Source of the DNA: an uncultured Bacteroidota bacterium
GTDB taxonomy: Bacteria > Bacteroidota > Bacteroidia > Chitinophagales > Chitinophagaceae
Assembly (NCBI GenBank): GCA_946480675.1
Contig: CAMLKS010000068.1
Location: 1-9,319, forward strand
Direction: 5' to 3'
DNA: 9,319 nucleotides
Shown here: positions 1 through 6,267 of the stretch, one piece after another
How the letters are laid out: each line of letters starts with the position of its first letter
How positions within the stretch are numbered: position 1 is the first letter of the stretch
Notes under the pieces: model-generated
What the model was told of the DNA's origin: nothing
The model's input: the letters and a program-made list of their open reading frames with translations, nothing else
Database searches by the model: none
Program-made: the position numbers and the translations under genes

Positions 1-243
1 TATAAAAAAGGTAACACCAAAGAAGCACTGGAAAACCTGCGTAAGGCAGTAAAAATAGGTCTGCCAGACGAAGACAGTAAAGCAACGGCCTTTTTGCAGA
101 TAAGCAGTATATACCTGAGCAGGCGCGACTTTAAGAGTGCCAAAATGTACTTTAGCAAAGCGAAGAGTTGTAAACCTACTAACGAGCAGGTAGTAAGCCA
201 GCTGAAAGAAATGAGCAAATACATGGCAAGGATACCGGGATAG
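1..243 (+). CDS. TPR-repeat protein, C-terminal fragment
   Basis: The first frame is open from the window edge to the TAG at 241-243 and gives the last 80 residues of a larger protein whose start lies outside. Residues 31-64 form a recognisable tetratricopeptide repeat (FLQISSIYLSRRDFKSAKMY, then FSKAKSCKPTN), and residues 5-20 (NTKEALENLRKAVKIG) look like the second helix of a preceding repeat. TPRs are helical scaffolds for protein-protein contacts, so the fold is clear but the function cannot be read from this piece. An intrinsic terminator 28 nt downstream ends the transcript, so this gene is not in an operon with what follows. I see no signal for its upstream partners. Confidence 0.8.
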   Translation, partial: YKKGNTKEALENLRKAVKIGLPDEDSKATAFLQISSIYLSRRDFKSAKMYFSKAKSCKPTNEQVVSQLKEMSKYMARIPG

Positions 244-270
244 TATCTGCCATAAATAATAGTCTAATTG

Positions 271-300
271 AACTGCCGCAGCGATAACTGCGGCAGTTTT
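271..300 (+). terminator. Rho-independent terminator
   Basis: A perfect 10-bp stem (AACTGCCGCA at 271-280, TGCGGCAGTT at 289-298) encloses an 8-nt loop and runs into TTTT. The core is GC-rich. It sits 28 nt after the TPR gene's stop codon and upstream of a new promoter-like box, as expected for the end of that transcript. Confidence 0.9.
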
Positions 301-364
301 ACATTCGGAATGTGCTTAAGTATAAGTTATTTATTGTTATGAATATTTGGTGGAAATAGTCCCG

Positions 365-372
365 TAATTTTG
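365..372 (+). promoter_or_regulatory. Bacteroidota-type -7 box for the barrel gene
   Basis: TAATTTTG matches the TAnnTTTG -7 element of the Bacteroidota primary sigma factor. It lies 24 nt before the ATG at 397, after the upstream terminator. A TTTG at 346-349 is the nearest -33 candidate, but the 15-nt spacing is shorter than the usual 19-21, so only the -7 element is convincing. Confidence 0.6.
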
Positions 373-396
373 CAGCGACCAAGTTCCCCATACTGT

Positions 397-1230
397 ATGC
401 AAAAATCATTGTTTGCCTTTTTGTGCCTGTTATTCACAGTTAACAGTTCATTTGCGCGCCTGTTAGATAAGTCCGTTTTCAGTGGTATGTATTTTCAATG
501 GGGCTATAATCGCGACTGGTACAGCAAAAGCGATCTCCACTTCAAAAACGGCAATAAGTATGACTTTACCATCTATGATGCGAAAGCAAAAGATAAACCC
601 GATTTTTCCGGCTTCTGGAGCAACCCTATAGATATTACGATCCCTCAAAACTCTTACCGGATAGGTGTGTACCTGAATAAGAAGCATACACATGCCGTAG
701 AGATAAATTATGACCATGCTAAATACGTGGTAACTGATAACCAGTATCTGCGTATAAAAGGGCAGCTGAATGGGGAAGCTATAGATAAAGTAGATACCAT
801 ACGTCCGTACTTTATGCACCTGGAGCATACCAATGGTGCTAACTTTTATCATATCAATTATGTAGGCCAGCATGCACTGCTTACGCATAAAAAGAAAGAT
901 TACACAAGAGCATCTGTAATATGGAAGGCCGGGGCTGGTATCGTAGTGCCAAAGTCAGACATCATATTACAGGGCAAAAGGCTTGATAATAAATTTCACG
1001 TTGCGGGCTATATTCTGGGCCTGGAAGGTGGGTTGCGCTACTATCCATTCCGCAATTTCTTCCTGGAGGCTACAGTTAAAGGCGGCCATGCCAACTATAT
1101 GAATGTACTGACCGTAGGCGATGGTGGTAAAATAAGCCACAAATTCAACTATGCCGAAGTGATAGGCCTGATAGGCTACGATATCAATTTTCAAAAAAGG
1201 AAGAAAAAAGATAAAGAAACGGTAAAGTAG
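397..1230 (+). CDS. Outer-membrane beta-barrel protein, conserved Bacteroidota family
   Basis: The product is 277 aa. Residues 1-20 (MQKSLFAFLCLLFTVNSSFA) form a signal peptide with probable cleavage after Ala20. The rest alternates polar and hydrophobic/aromatic residues as in amphipathic beta strands, for example YRIGVYLNKKHTHAVEINYD, then later GLEGGLRYYPFRNFFLEATV and YAEVIGLIGYDINF. I take it as an outer-membrane barrel of a family conserved in Bacteroidota without an assigned function. The open frame extends up to a TTG at 370, but that codon overlaps the -7 box, so the ATG at 397 is the sensible start. The last strand is followed by an 11-residue Lys-rich tail (KRKKKDKETVK) rather than ending in Phe, which is unusual for a BAM substrate. 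It is flanked by a terminator upstream and a new promoter box downstream, so it is probably monocistronic. Confidence 0.75.
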   Translation: MQKSLFAFLCLLFTVNSSFARLLDKSVFSGMYFQWGYNRDWYSKSDLHFKNGNKYDFTIYDAKAKDKPDFSGFWSNPIDITIPQNSYRIGVYLNKKHTHAVEINYDHAKYVVTDNQYLRIKGQLNGEAIDKVDTIRPYFMHLEHTNGANFYHINYVGQHALLTHKKKDYTRASVIWKAGAGIVVPKSDIILQGKRLDNKFHVAGYILGLEGGLRYYPFRNFFLEATVKGGHANYMNVLTVGDGGKISHKFNYAEVIGLIGYDINFQKRKKKDKETVK

Positions 1231-1234
1231 TATC

Positions 1235-1248
1235 ACCCCTTGTGGGGT
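1235..1248 (+). other. Short hairpin after the barrel gene
   Basis: ACCCC (1235-1239) and GGGGT (1244-1248) can pair around a TTGT loop, starting 5 nt after the barrel gene's stop. No T-tract follows, so this may protect the 3' end or act as a weak terminator rather than a canonical one. It overlaps the expected -33 area for the next gene. Confidence 0.3.
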
Positions 1249-1270
1249 AGCTGCGCGCTTGCATTTAGCG

Positions 1271-1278
1271 TATATTTG
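1271..1278 (+). promoter_or_regulatory. Bacteroidota-type -7 box for the receptor unit
   Basis: TATATTTG is an exact TAnnTTTG match and is followed by CA, as is common in this phylum. It ends 12 nt before the ATG at 1291, implying a very short leader. No TTG/TTTG is found at the usual 19-21 nt spacing upstream. Confidence 0.6.
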
Positions 1279-1290
1279 CAGTGGTTTTTG

Positions 1291-1626
1291 ATGAAAAAGA
1301 TAACTCATATAGCGCTTAGTGTATGGCTCGCCATATTGCTGCTGTTTGGCGGCACTGCTAAAGAGTTCATTCACCTTTTTACCGACCATACAGATACGGT
1401 TTGCACACACAGCCACAACAGTGGTTTTGTAATAGAAAGTGAACACCATCACTGTAGCTTCCTGGGCGATTCGCTTCCGGCATTTATCAACGATTATCAG
1501 CAAATAAGGATTGTATATATACCACAGGTATATGCATCTTATCGTACGGTTCCCTTTCATAGCTACATAGGTGCTACAACACCTACTGCCTTCCTGCGTG
1601 GCCCGCCCGCCACATTGTTTTCCTAA
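1291..1626 (+). CDS. Small His/Cys-rich exported or membrane-anchored protein
   Basis: The product is 111 aa. Residues 8-23 (ALSVWLAILLLFGGTA) are a hydrophobic segment that could be a signal peptide or an N-terminal anchor, placing the remainder in the periplasm. Residues 28-55 are dense in possible metal ligands: His28, His33, Cys38, His40, His42, His52-54 and Cys55, including the motif CTHSH and the cluster EHHHC. The C-terminus (FLRGPPATLFS) resembles the RGPP/RAPP endings I recall on small proteins encoded beside metal-related outer-membrane genes in Bacteroidota. I cannot name a family. The frame stays open upstream to 1240, but that would start inside or before the -7 box and put extra residues ahead of the signal segment, so the ATG at 1291 is preferred. 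The TonB-dependent receptor follows after 62 nt with no promoter of its own that I can see. A role in binding or sensing the receptor's metal substrate is inferred. Confidence 0.7.
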   Translation: MKKITHIALSVWLAILLLFGGTAKEFIHLFTDHTDTVCTHSHNSGFVIESEHHHCSFLGDSLPAFINDYQQIRIVYIPQVYASYRTVPFHSYIGATTPTAFLRGPPATLFS

Positions 1627-1640
1627 AGTTTATATAAACT
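1627..1640. promoter_or_regulatory. Perfect 14-bp palindrome, possible operator
   Basis: AGTTTATATAAACT reads identically on both strands and begins immediately after the stop codon of the small His-rich gene, 48 nt before the receptor start. A two-fold symmetric AT-rich site is the shape of a dimeric repressor site such as Fur/Zur family proteins use, but it does not match a consensus I can name. It could also be a chance AT-rich palindrome. Confidence 0.35.
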
Positions 1641-1641
1641 C

Positions 1642-1655
1642 ATGCCATAGGGCAT
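1642..1655 (+). other. Small hairpin upstream of the receptor gene
   Basis: ATGCC (1642-1646) and GGCAT (1651-1655) pair around a 4-nt loop. A T-run (TATTTTTT, 1661-1668) begins 5 nt later. The stem is too short and too far from the T-run for a normal terminator. It might cause partial attenuation or mark an RNA processing site between the two genes. Confidence 0.25.
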
Positions 1656-1688
1656 AAGAGTATTTTTTACTATTAATACAAGAGCGAT

Positions 1689-4004
1689 ATGTATCGTTCC
1701 TTAGCTGCCATAGTAGTATGGCTATGCTGCAGTATGCCGCTGTTTGCACAGCAGGATAGTTGCGGCTATACAATAAAATGCCTGGTGGTGGAAAGCCATA
1801 GCGGGCGACCGTTGTTCCCGGTATCTGTTTACATAGATGAAACGCATCGTGAGTTTGAAGCCGATGAAGACGGCAGGTTTACGATAGATAAGGCATGTGC
1901 AGGTGTATATCACATACATTTTCATGCTGCCGGGTATGAGCACCTGGTGCAGCAACTGCATGTGACCGCGAATGCTACCTTAAAGTTTAAACTGGCACAT
2001 ACCGCCAATATGCTGGATGAAGTAGTGGTAACCGATGAGCATACGCATACTATCATTCAAAGCAAAGACCAGCTAAAACAAAGTGATATAGCTGCCAATA
2101 GCGGCAAAACACTGGGCGATATGCTGCAGGCGGTAAATGGGGTTTCTGTTATTTCAAACGGGGCCACTATAGCCAAGCCGGTGATACACGGGCTGCATAG
2201 CAACCGTATTGTGCTGCTGAATAATGGCATCCGCCAGGAAGACCAGCAGTGGGGGGGCGAGCATGCACCGAATATCGACCCGTTTCTTGCTAATAACATC
2301 ACCGTCCTGAAAGGCGCTGCAAGTGTGCGCTATGGTACCGATGCCATAGGCGGCGTAGTGCTGGTAGAGCCTGCTGCCGTACGCACCAATGCGGGCTGGG
2401 ATGGCGAGGTGAACCTTGCCGGCTTTAGCAACAACCGTATGGGCGTAGCATCGGCCATGCTGCAACATGGTTTTAAAGCGGTGCCGGGCCTGGGCATCCG
2501 GGTGCAGGGTACTTTTAAGAAAGGTGGCAATTACCGCATACCCGGTTATTGGGTAGCCAATACGGGGGTGGAAGAAAACAACTTTTCGGGTGCTATAGCT
2601 TACAAGAAGCTGCACTATGGTGCAGAGGTATTCTATAGCAGGTTCAACACCAGACTGGGTATTTATCGTGGTTCGCATACGGGCAATGAAAAAGACCTGA
2701 TGGCGGCCATCAAGAGCCCGGTGCCACTGGTGCAGTCGGGTTTTAGCTATGATATAGACAGGCCGATGCAGCATGTGACCCACGACCTTGTAAAAGCCAA
2801 GCTGTATGCCGATAGCAAAATAGGCCACTGGGACCTGGTATATGCCTACCAGCACAACTACAGGCAGGAATATGATGTGATGCGGGTAAACAGCGATAAG
2901 GCACAACTAAACCTTACGCTGAACACCCAAACACTGAACCTGAACCTGGAGCATAAGTTGGGGCATGACATAACAGGGCAGGCGGGTATAGATGGTATAT
3001 ACCAGGAAAACTTTTTCCAGACAGGTGATAGGCTGTTTATACCCAACTACCGCTCTGCCGGAGCGGCGGCCTACCTGATAGAACGCTACCGAAAGAACGA
3101 CTGGATGCTGGAAGGTGGCGTGCGTTTCGACTATCGCAACTATGATGTGTATAATCCCGAAGGGCAAAACCAGCAGGTAGTGAATTACCTGTTTGACTAC
3201 AACAGCATGTCTGGTACACTCGCATTCCGCCAGCAGTTGAAGCCCGGATGGCACTGGAGCGCCACCTTATCCAATGCATGGCGCGCGCCACAGGCCAGCG
3301 AGCTATTTAGCGCCGGCCTGCACCACGGTGCAGCACGCATAGAGATAGGGGATAAAAACCTGAAACCCGAGCGTTCGTATAACCTGAACCTGGAAACCGA
3401 TTTCAACATCAACCAGAAGCTATCGGCCGATGTATCGCTATACAGTCAGTATATTAACGATTACATTTACCTGGAGCCCGGAGCAGATATACTTACCATC
3501 CGTGGGTATTTTAAAACCTTCAACTACAAGCAAACCAATGCATGGCTGAATGGTGCGGATGTTTCGCTGCAATATAAATTCAACAACCATTTAAAGGTAC
3601 ACGCCAAAGGCTCTACCGTGCTTGCCCGGAATGTATCGAAGAACGACTGGCTGATACTGATGCCTGCTGATAGGGTGTCGTTAGGCATTAAGTACACAAC
3701 GAACATCAGCAAGACGTTGCAGGATTGCTACATTAGCCTGAATGGCCGGTATGTGTTTGAGCAAAAAAGGATACCATATGATTTTGATTCTATAGACTAT
3801 CCGCGTCCACCTGCTGCTTACCTGCTGGCCGATGCTGAAATAGGTGCCACACTACAGCTGCATAAACAGCCGTTGTATGTGAGCCTTGGGGTTACTAACC
3901 TGTTCAATACCCGTTACCGCGATTACCTGGACGCATTCCGGTATTTTATAGACCAGCCGGGCCGCAATGTAGTATTGCGTGTACGGTTGCCATTTAATTT
4001 TTAA
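1689..4004 (+). CDS. TonB-dependent receptor, ZnuD-like plug, probable metal importer
   Basis: The product is 771 aa, a normal length for an outer-membrane TonB-dependent receptor, which uses inner-membrane TonB/ExbBD energy to import ligands. Residues 1-20 are a signal peptide (cleavage after LFA). Residues 27-102 form a carboxypeptidase-regulatory-like beta-sandwich, the N-terminal extension typical of Bacteroidota receptors. MLDEVVVTDEH at 108-118 is a TonB-box-like segment. Residues about 138-230 are the plug, with GKTLGDMLQAVNGVSV, VIHGLHSNRIVLLNNGIRQ, WGGEHAPNIDPF and the conserved VLKGAASVRYGTDAIGGVV. The rest is the 22-strand barrel, ending in NLFNTRYRDYLDAFRYF and a terminal Phe (LRVRLPFNF). 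The HGL and (D/E)HA plug motifs recall the zinc receptor ZnuD, so a metal or metal-complex substrate is likely but unproven. No SusD partner is present, which argues against glycan uptake. It sits between a His-rich small protein and a lipoprotein gene (33-nt gap). Confidence 0.92.
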   Translation: MYRSLAAIVVWLCCSMPLFAQQDSCGYTIKCLVVESHSGRPLFPVSVYIDETHREFEADEDGRFTIDKACAGVYHIHFHAAGYEHLVQQLHVTANATLKFKLAHTANMLDEVVVTDEHTHTIIQSKDQLKQSDIAANSGKTLGDMLQAVNGVSVISNGATIAKPVIHGLHSNRIVLLNNGIRQEDQQWGGEHAPNIDPFLANNITVLKGAASVRYGTDAIGGVVLVEPAAVRTNAGWDGEVNLAGFSNNRMGVASAMLQHGFKAVPGLGIRVQGTFKKGGNYRIPGYWVANTGVEENNFSGAIAYKKLHYGAEVFYSRFNTRLGIYRGSHTGNEKDLMAAIKSPVPLVQSGFSYDIDRPMQHVTHDLVKAKLYADSKIGHWDLVYAYQHNYRQEYDVMRVNSDKAQLNLTLNTQTLNLNLEHKLGHDITGQAGIDGIYQENFFQTGDRLFIPNYRSAGAAAYLIERYRKNDWMLEGGVRFDYRNYDVYNPEGQNQQVVNYLFDYNSMSGTLAFRQQLKPGWHWSATLSNAWRAPQASELFSAGLHHGAARIEIGDKNLKPERSYNLNLETDFNINQKLSADVSLYSQYINDYIYLEPGADILTIRGYFKTFNYKQTNAWLNGADVSLQYKFNNHLKVHAKGSTVLARNVSKNDWLILMPADRVSLGIKYTTNISKTLQDCYISLNGRYVFEQKRIPYDFDSIDYPRPPAAYLLADAEIGATLQLHKQPLYVSLGVTNLFNTRYRDYLDAFRYFIDQPGRNVVLRVRLPFNF

Positions 4005-4037
4005 TAACAATTTCAAATCAATTTAAATACTTTAATA

Positions 4038-4613
4038 ATGAAAAATACATTCGTAAAAATTGCTTCCCTTACTGCACTGTCTGCAATCCTGTTCACGGCC
4101 TGCAAAAAAGATAAAGTGGAAACACCTGCGCCCGTAGAGCAGGAACTGATAACAACCATCAAGCTGAATGTAACGGGCGATGGCGGCTTCAGTAAAACAT
4201 TCACCTATAAAGTGGAAAATGGTTTTGGCAGCACTACGCAAGGCAACATTACAAAGGATGATGTAGTGCTGGCACCAGGTAAAACATATAGTGTATCGGT
4301 GGAACTGCTGAATGAAAAAGTTTCGCCTGTTGAGAACCTCACAGAGGAAGTAGTAGGTGAGAGTGATGAGCACCTGTTTCTCTTCCAGTCGAACCCTGCT
4401 ACAGGCAATGGGGCTATCAGCTTTAGTGATGGTAGTAAAGATGCTAATGGCAGCCCGTTCAATCAAACTATAAAATTCAATACGGCCACAGCAGGTAATG
4501 GTGCACTAACGCTCACGCTGAAACACCAGCCTACCAACAAAACAGCTACCACTCCGGATGCTGCAGGTGGCGAAACCGATGTAGAAGCTACCTTTACAGT
4601 GAAGCTACAGTAA
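4038..4613 (+). CDS. Lipoprotein of the receptor-associated family
   Basis: The product is 191 aa. An N-terminal signal with lipobox FTAC puts the acylated Cys at residue 22, and the mature protein begins CKKDK, so it is probably outer-membrane anchored, perhaps surface exposed. Residues 35-62 and 82-92 look like beta strands (ITTIKLNVTG, TYSVSVELLNE). The stretch NEKVSPVENLTEEVVGESDE followed by HLFLF (residues 92-116) is characteristic of lipoproteins encoded beside TonB-dependent receptors in Bacteroidota. These are sometimes annotated as type 1 periplasmic-binding-fold proteins, a label I would not rely on. The acidic EEVVGESDEH stretch could bind cations. It starts 33 nt after the receptor and is followed by a strong terminator, so it is the last gene of that unit. 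A role in handing substrate to the receptor is inferred. Confidence 0.75.
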   Translation: MKNTFVKIASLTALSAILFTACKKDKVETPAPVEQELITTIKLNVTGDGGFSKTFTYKVENGFGSTTQGNITKDDVVLAPGKTYSVSVELLNEKVSPVENLTEEVVGESDEHLFLFQSNPATGNGAISFSDGSKDANGSPFNQTIKFNTATAGNGALTLTLKHQPTNKTATTPDAAGGETDVEATFTVKLQ

Positions 4614-4649
4614 AATCTGGCAACATTTTTGTGGTTTAAAATAAATGCT

Positions 4650-4686
4650 AAAGGCTTGTAAATTTTAATTTGCAAGCCTTTATTTT
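4650..4686 (+). terminator. Rho-independent terminator of the receptor unit
   Basis: AAAGGCTTG (4650-4658) pairs with CAAGCCTTT (4673-4681). The helix continues inward through one T·G pair and AAAT/ATTT to give a 14-bp stem with a 4-nt TTTA loop. TATTTT follows. The A-run on the 5' side and T-run on the 3' side mean it could also work on the opposite strand. Confidence 0.88.
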
Positions 4687-4701
4687 AATTGGGGATTATT
4701 G

Positions 4702-4709
4702 TAAATTTA
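4702..4709 (+). promoter_or_regulatory. Possible -7 box for the small solo gene
   Basis: TAAATTTA differs from TAnnTTTG only at the last base and lies 22 nt before the ATG at 4731, just after the upstream terminator. There is no clear -33 element, so this is a weak call made mainly from position. Confidence 0.35.
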
Positions 4710-4730
4710 GTTACTAAAGAAATCTGGTGT

Positions 4731-4997
4731 ATGATGGCAACCCTAATAACAAAAGAGGAAATACCGCAATACAAAATTGTTCCTGCTTTTGTAGATAATA
4801 CCGACCACTGGCAAAAAGAATTGCAATATGCTACACGCCTTGGAAACGAATTCAAAGGCAAAACAAGTATAACTTTTGAAACCACACAGGGCCCGCGAAC
4901 GGTAAGTACTACGGTATGGTCTGTCACGGATAATTACCTGCAGCTGAAAGGTGGTATGAATATACCCCTGAATAGCGTCATTGACGTACATTTCTGA
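4731..4997 (+). CDS. Small conserved-looking protein of unknown function
   Basis: The product is 88 aa from the ATG at 4731, or 87 aa from the adjacent ATG at 4734 (MATLITKEE...). The frame is open further up to a TTG at 4689, but that would begin at the edge of the terminator T-run and before the promoter-like box, so I reject it. There is no signal peptide or membrane segment, so it is probably cytosolic. The second half (TSITFETTQGPRTVSTTVWS, then NYLQLKGGMNIPLNSVIDVHF) is a run of short alternating strands with a tight turn at LKGGM, suggesting a small beta-barrel or SH3-like fold. Proteins like this seem familiar as hypothetical proteins in Chitinophagaceae-type genomes, but I know no function. 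It stands alone between two transcription units. Confidence 0.6.
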   Translation: MMATLITKEEIPQYKIVPAFVDNTDHWQKELQYATRLGNEFKGKTSITFETTQGPRTVSTTVWSVTDNYLQLKGGMNIPLNSVIDVHF

Positions 4998-5013
4998 TCC
5001 TGCTTCATTATTG

Positions 5014-5044
5014 TTGCTGAATGCAACTAGTTTTATTAATTTTG
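5014..5044 (+). promoter_or_regulatory. Promoter of the acyl-carrier-protein operon
   Basis: TTG at 5014-5016 (-33) is separated by 20 nt from TAATTTTG at 5037-5044 (-7, exact TAnnTTTG). This spacing and sequence fit the Bacteroidota housekeeping promoter and make it the best promoter in the window. Transcription should begin near 5050, giving a leader of about 75-80 nt before the ATG at 5128. Confidence 0.75.
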
Positions 5045-5065
5045 CATCTTTATAATGCGTTAATT

Positions 5066-5083
5066 AATAACAACTATGTTATT
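5066..5083. promoter_or_regulatory. Inverted repeat in the operon leader
   Basis: AATAAC (5066-5071) and GTTATT (5078-5083) form a perfect 6-bp inverted repeat around 6 nt, just downstream of the expected transcription start. It could be a repressor site or a weak leader hairpin. A second short palindrome, AAACGTTT, lies at 5112-5119. AT-richness makes chance occurrence plausible. Confidence 0.3.
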
Positions 5084-5127
5084 GTTCACGTATTAAAACG
5101 TCAGAACCCCTAAACGTTTTATAACTA

Positions 5128-5376
5128 ATGGAGAAACAGGAAATAATAGATCGCATAAAAGCATTTATGGTGGAAGATTTTGAAGTGGAAGCAGCAGCGA
5201 TCACACCTGATGCCGACCTGAAAGCTACCCTGGATCTTGACAGCCTTGATTATATCGACCTTGTAGTGGTGATAGAGCAGAACTTCGGTTTTAAAGTAAA
5301 ACCGGAAGATTTCCAGCAAATGCACACTATTCAGGATTTCTACGATTATGTTTCCAATCGTTTGCAAGCAGCCTAG
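5128..5376 (+). CDS. Acyl carrier protein of a specialised (flexirubin/aryl-polyene-type) pathway
   Basis: The product is 82 aa, the usual ACP length, predicted to be acidic and helical. The phosphopantetheine attachment site is the DSL motif at residues 38-40 (LDLDSLDYIDLVVVIEQNFG), with Ser39 the modified residue. Housekeeping AcpP usually reads ADSLDTVELVMALEEEF, so this is a divergent carrier. The DYIDLVVVIEQNFGFKV version resembles ACPs of flexirubin and aryl-polyene clusters. It would hold the growing acyl chain for the dehydratase, thioesterase and ketosynthase encoded downstream. It is the first gene of the operon, behind a good promoter, and the acyltransferase starts only 3 nt after its stop. 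The call as an ACP is firm; the pathway assignment rests on context. Confidence 0.92.
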   Translation: MEKQEIIDRIKAFMVEDFEVEAAAITPDADLKATLDLDSLDYIDLVVVIEQNFGFKVKPEDFQQMHTIQDFYDYVSNRLQAA

Positions 5377-5379
5377 TAC

Positions 5380-6267
5380 ATGCCTGATAATGCTAAATGG
5401 GAGGGTCGCTCCCGCGGCACACCATTAGGATACAGGATATTTGTAGGGCTATTGAAATTTGGAGGGCTCAAAGCTGCATATGCTTTGCTGCCCTTTGTTA
5501 CGTATTACTACCGCCTGTTTATGAAGCAGGCCACACGTCCGCTTTACTATCTGTACACGCAGCGGCTGGGCTATAGTGCTGCAGAGGCAGCGGGGCTCAT
5601 AAAAAAGAATCTCATCATCTTCGGGCAAACGCTGATAGACAAAATAGCTGTGCTCTCTGGCGTAGGGGGGCAGCTAACCTTTACACACGAAGGGGTAGAG
5701 AATATAGAGCAACTGGTAAAAGATGGCAAAGGCGGTGTGCTGGTAAGTGCCCACCTGGGCAACTGGGAAGTGGCAGGGCATATGCTGGAAAGGGTAGAAG
5801 CACCCATCAATATTGTGATGTATGATGGTGAGGGCGAACAACTAAAAGCCTACATGGAGCAGTTTGATAATAAACGTTCCTTCAATATCATTTTCATAAA
5901 AGAAGACCAATCGCATATCTACGAAATGTCGGCAGCCCTGAACAGGAATGAATTGATATGCCTGCATGCCGACCGGTTCCGCCCCGGCAACCGCACCATG
6001 ACGCATGCTTTCCTGGGAGAAGAAGCGCTGTTTCCCGCCGGGCCCTTTATATTGGCATCAAAACTGAAAGCACCCGTATGTTTTGTTTTTGCTTTTAAAG
6101 AGACTAATTTTCACTATCATTTCTATGCATTTCCGGGTAAAACGTATGAGGGCCGCGGCACTACAGGCATGGAACGCATGCTGGGCGGTTACGTAGTTCT
6201 ACTTGAAAAAATGCTGAAGAAATACCCGCATCAATGGTTTAATTATTACGATTTTTGGAAAAAATGA
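5380..6267 (+). CDS. LPLAT/HtrB-type acyltransferase
   Basis: The product is 295 aa and belongs to the lysophospholipid/lipid A acyltransferase (HtrB/LpxL-like) superfamily. The catalytic HX4E motif is HLGNWE at residues 125-130 (His125, Glu130) within GGVLVSAHLGNWEVAGHML. A later block, LHADRFRPGNRTM with FPAGPFILA, matches the acceptor-binding region of the family, and a hydrophobic stretch near residues 20-45 suggests peripheral or inner-membrane association. Standalone LpxL enzymes acylate lipid A, but this gene lies 3 nt after an ACP and overlaps a dehydratase gene. It more likely moves the finished acyl or polyene chain from the ACP to a lipid acceptor, as proposed for similar enzymes in aryl-polyene and flexirubin clusters. 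Its TGA stop overlaps the next ATG (ATGA), implying translational coupling. Confidence 0.88.
   Translation: MPDNAKWEGRSRGTPLGYRIFVGLLKFGGLKAAYALLPFVTYYYRLFMKQATRPLYYLYTQRLGYSAAEAAGLIKKNLIIFGQTLIDKIAVLSGVGGQLTFTHEGVENIEQLVKDGKGGVLVSAHLGNWEVAGHMLERVEAPINIVMYDGEGEQLKAYMEQFDNKRSFNIIFIKEDQSHIYEMSAALNRNELICLHADRFRPGNRTMTHAFLGEEALFPAGPFILASKLKAPVCFVFAFKETNFHYHFYAFPGKTYEGRGTTGMERMLGGYVVLLEKMLKKYPHQWFNYYDFWKK

Noticed and set aside
370..396. TTG at 370 as the start of the barrel protein
   Set aside because: The codon overlaps the TAATTTTG -7 box, and the added nine residues would precede a good signal peptide that begins at the ATG at 397.
967..1560. A 197-codon minus-strand open frame crossing the barrel gene and the small His-rich gene
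   Set aside because: It runs antisense through two better-supported genes and a -7 box, and the product shows no coherent domain.
1642..1668. ATGCC/GGCAT hairpin plus T-run as a true terminator ahead of the receptor
   Set aside because: The 5-bp stem is weak and the T-run is 5 nt away. No separate promoter for the receptor is seen, so a full stop here is unlikely.
2154..2906. A 250-codon open frame on the minus strand inside the receptor gene
   Set aside because: It lies entirely antisense to a confidently identified TonB-dependent receptor, has no recognisable domain and no promoter or operon context.
4038..4613. SusD-type or glycan-utilisation locus
   Set aside because: The lipoprotein is only 191 aa with no SusD-like helical repeats, and there are no glycoside hydrolase genes nearby.
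4689..4730. TTG at 4689 as the start of the small solo gene
   Set aside because: It lies 3 nt after the terminator T-run and upstream of the promoter-like box. The ATG pair at 4731/4734 is a better start.
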